Shown: in pieces, positions 3,706 to 5,413 of the stretch
Layout of the letters: each line of letters starts with the position of its first letter
Position numbering within the stretch: the stretch's first letter is position 1
Origin: Methanofastidiosum sp.
GTDB lineage: Archaea > Methanobacteriota_B > Thermococci > Methanofastidiosales > Methanofastidiosaceae
Direction of reading: 5' to 3'
Assembly: GCA_013329085.1 (NCBI GenBank)
Contig: DUKX01000154.1
Coordinates: forward strand, 992-6,404
DNA: 5,413 nt
The notes under the pieces: generated by a model
What the model saw: only the letters and a program-made list of their open reading frames with translations
Told to the model about the DNA's origin: nothing
Databases searched by the model: none
Program-made: the position numbers and the translations under genes

Positions 3706-4854
3706 ATGCAAGACATTAGTAAAATCGGAAAGAAAGAAGTTCTCGTAAGGGCTTTTTTTACTGAGCATCACGCGGGCGTAATTCCAATCGACTCAACTGT
3801 TCAACAGCTTTACTCGCAATTCATGGCTAACACCGAGAATGCAGAGGTAAGCTATGGTTTGTTTAATGGGGTCGTCAAAAAGTTACGTCGCGGTTTTAAT
3901 GTAGTAACACCAACCTCCAGAAACCAAACCCCTCTGGGTGAAGGTATCGTTGAATCGGATGATATGGAAATGGAAGCTGCTGAACCTGCAACAGTTATTG
4001 AAATTGGGAGAATGGCATTCCCAAATTTCAAATTGTTCAAAACCAATAGCCTCATTGACAAGCTTATGTCCGATCATACTGAGGATGGTGGTATTTATTC
4101 AGGAACTGCAAATGTTGTAGTTGGAGAATCCGGAGTTGGAAAATCTACTGTAATGCTTCAGATTCTTGCTGAAATCAAAGAAGTTCAACCAGATGCAAAC
4201 ATCCTGTATATCTCTTCTGAGATGACACGCAATGATTTGTTTTTCTTTTATGCAAAAATGCCGATTATCGGAAACGTACCGACCTTACTTCTTATGGACT
4301 ACATCCTTGGTAGATTTGATCTGGTTCTAAAGAATACAATCAACAGCGATGACTATGACATTATCCTCCTCGATTCTTATCAAGACACTATCGTGAAGAT
4401 GGCAGACGTTCTTGGTTGGAAGAGTACTCGTGCTGCAACATGGTTGACCAACATGCTTATCGATGCTGCAGATAAAAAAGGTAAGGCGATCTTTGCCATT
4501 CAGCATCTTACTAAAGGTGGTCAGTATGTTGGTTCGACTTATCTAAAACACGCAACAACTGCAATGATTGAGATGAGGTTTGACGATTCAGGTCGTCGAT
4601 ACATTGAATTCTCAAAAAACAGACGTGGCGGATCAGCAATCAACAAGAAACTGTATTACTCCCTAGTGAACGGTAGACTTGTTTGGGACGAACAGACTTG
4701 GAATCAAGACATTATTGCTACGTCATTAGCGAATGGTGAAGACCTTCGTAAACATGAACTCGATCGAAAATTCTCAGAATTATTTCTTTCAGTCAATCGT
4801 CAGTCTACCGATGAAGTTTCTGAAGTTGAGGAACCTGATGAGATTGGAATTTAA
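3706..4854 (+). CDS. RadA/RecA-superfamily ATPase (phage recombination or helicase-type protein)
   Basis: This 382-residue protein contains a RecA-fold ATPase core at residues about 100-310. Visible motifs are Walker A GESGVGKST (140-148), the strand ILYISSEM with the likely catalytic glutamate E172, Walker B DIILLD (218-223), HLTKGG (267-272), and KNRRGG (304-309). The order and the HLTKGG...KNRRG pair match RadA/Sms, which has HVTKEG and the signature KNRFG, more closely than RecA or DnaB. RadA is a DnaB-like motor that extends D-loops during recombination. This version lacks the RadA N-terminal zinc finger and the C-terminal Lon-like domain. It has instead an unfamiliar N-terminal region of about 95 residues, possibly DNA-binding, and an acidic tail (EVSEVEEPDEIGI). 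The Phe of the signature is Arg here. It is likely to act on phage DNA in the cytoplasm as a hexamer. It might instead be a DnaB-type replicative helicase derivative. The start lacks a clear Shine-Dalgarno sequence. Confidence 0.85.
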   Translation: MQDISKIGKKEVLVRAFFTEHHAGVIPIDSTVQQLYSQFMANTENAEVSYGLFNGVVKKLRRGFNVVTPTSRNQTPLGEGIVESDDMEMEAAEPATVIEIGRMAFPNFKLFKTNSLIDKLMSDHTEDGGIYSGTANVVVGESGVGKSTVMLQILAEIKEVQPDANILYISSEMTRNDLFFFYAKMPIIGNVPTLLLMDYILGRFDLVLKNTINSDDYDIILLDSYQDTIVKMADVLGWKSTRAATWLTNMLIDAADKKGKAIFAIQHLTKGGQYVGSTYLKHATTAMIEMRFDDSGRRYIEFSKNRRGGSAINKKLYYSLVNGRLVWDEQTWNQDIIATSLANGEDLRKHELDRKFSELFLSVNRQSTDEVSEVEEPDEIGI

Positions 4855-4874
4855 TAACACCTAACAAATATTAT

Positions 4875-5413
4875 ATGATTGGAAACGACGAATTTCAAAA
4901 TATCAGAGAGGAACTGAATGGAAAGGACCCTCTGATCAAGCGTGTCAAATTGAGAGACATTAAGCTTGATGACAGATCAATTGATCGAGGTATCATTATA
5001 CTGAATGGTCATGAGGTACCAGTAACAAAGAGTTTCTTTAACCGCCTTGGACAGGTTGTAAGTCTCAATGTTGCACTGTTGAACAGAATGCAAAAGAACC
5101 AGGACAAAGAAGTTCAAATCAAATTGCTTGAATCAGTTAAAGCATATGCCGAAACTCGTGATGGTGAGAAAGACTTCTTTTTGATTGGCGATCCGAACTT
5201 GCACAAGATTACAAACATTGTACTTGCAGATCGCTACAGTCGACTCACCAATGAAACTCTGTTTCAGACAACAGAAATTCTGATGAATGAAATTCCAGAC
5301 CTCACGATTGAATCAATTGACCAAGATTCTGGAAATCTGAGTATTAATCTGGTTCACACTCACCAACAGGGATTTGACCGACTCGGGCCAGACGAAATCT
5401 TTCGATTCGGGAT
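4875..5413 (+). CDS. DUF932-like phage protein, 3' end outside the window
   Basis: The frame is open from ATG 4875 to the window edge, giving 179 residues of an incomplete protein. Features include a likely beta-strand pair IDRGIIILNGHEVPV (36-50), a helical segment FFNRLGQVVSLNVALLNRM (54-72), and the stretch ITNIVLADRYSRLTNETLF (112-130). The last resembles the V-x-x-x-x-S/A-D-R-Y-x-x-L/I-x-N turn of DUF932-type proteins found in phages and plasmids. Those proteins are of unknown molecular function but are often near replication and recombination genes. The region after it (LTIESIDQDSGNLSINLVHT) is beta-rich. The start follows the RadA-like gene by 20 bases and has no Shine-Dalgarno sequence, so the two are probably co-transcribed and may function together. 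Family assignment is by motif resemblance only. Confidence 0.7.
   Translation, partial: MIGNDEFQNIREELNGKDPLIKRVKLRDIKLDDRSIDRGIIILNGHEVPVTKSFFNRLGQVVSLNVALLNRMQKNQDKEVQIKLLESVKAYAETRDGEKDFFLIGDPNLHKITNIVLADRYSRLTNETLFQTTEILMNEIPDLTIESIDQDSGNLSINLVHTHQQGFDRLGPDEIFRFG

Noticed and set aside
3852..4120. Three overlapping short frames inside the ATPase gene, two on the minus strand
   Set aside because: They lie wholly within the N-terminal coding part of a gene with clear motifs and are shadows of it.

Overview
This window is most likely part of the genome of a tailed bacteriophage, or a prophage, recovered from an AT-rich genome. All supported genes lie on the plus strand and most are short (39 to 139 codons). 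They are tightly packed, and most match no family I can name with confidence. The two exceptions lie at the right end: a RadA/RecA-type ATPase, and a protein resembling DUF932-type phage proteins. Most starts lack a Shine-Dalgarno sequence and sit behind A/T-rich leaders; clear exceptions precede the genes at 869 and 2141. Together with a poly-threonine protein tail of a kind I associate with Bacteroidota-phage structural proteins, this hints at a Bacteroidota host, but that is inference only.

Layout. Positions 2-355 hold the 3' end of an unrecognised gene, followed by a convincing intrinsic terminator (397-433). A second cluster follows at 472-1466: a small protein with a UVR-like helical tail, a 39-residue single-pass membrane protein that is easily overlooked, a basic 97-residue protein, and a beta-rich protein ending in a poly-Thr tail. 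A 223-base non-coding stretch (1467-1689) holds two copies of a promoter-like motif with a possible structured RNA between them. Next come a 139-residue protein (1690), a pair of competing hairpins, and a 102-residue protein (2141). A third copy of the motif starts a cluster of four small genes (2512-3507), the last being a 59-residue CxxC protein. A 198-base intergenic region rich in inverted repeats ends with the fourth copy of the motif. It leads into the RadA-like ATPase (3706-4854) and a DUF932-like gene that runs off the window.

The most interesting observation is the bipartite motif found four times with invariant spacing: T6, then [CA]CTNTCA, then exactly 11 bases, then TATWTTWRCWAY. 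Three copies end 20 to 29 bases before a start codon (1690, 2512 and 3706), and the fourth precedes the structured-RNA candidate. Its spacing does not fit a housekeeping sigma-70 promoter, so I infer a phage-specific promoter class. A second, strand-biased motif, TACTCCSTA, occurs five times on the plus strand in coding and non-coding contexts and in different reading frames. I did not identify a defence system, CRISPR array, tRNA or insertion sequence.
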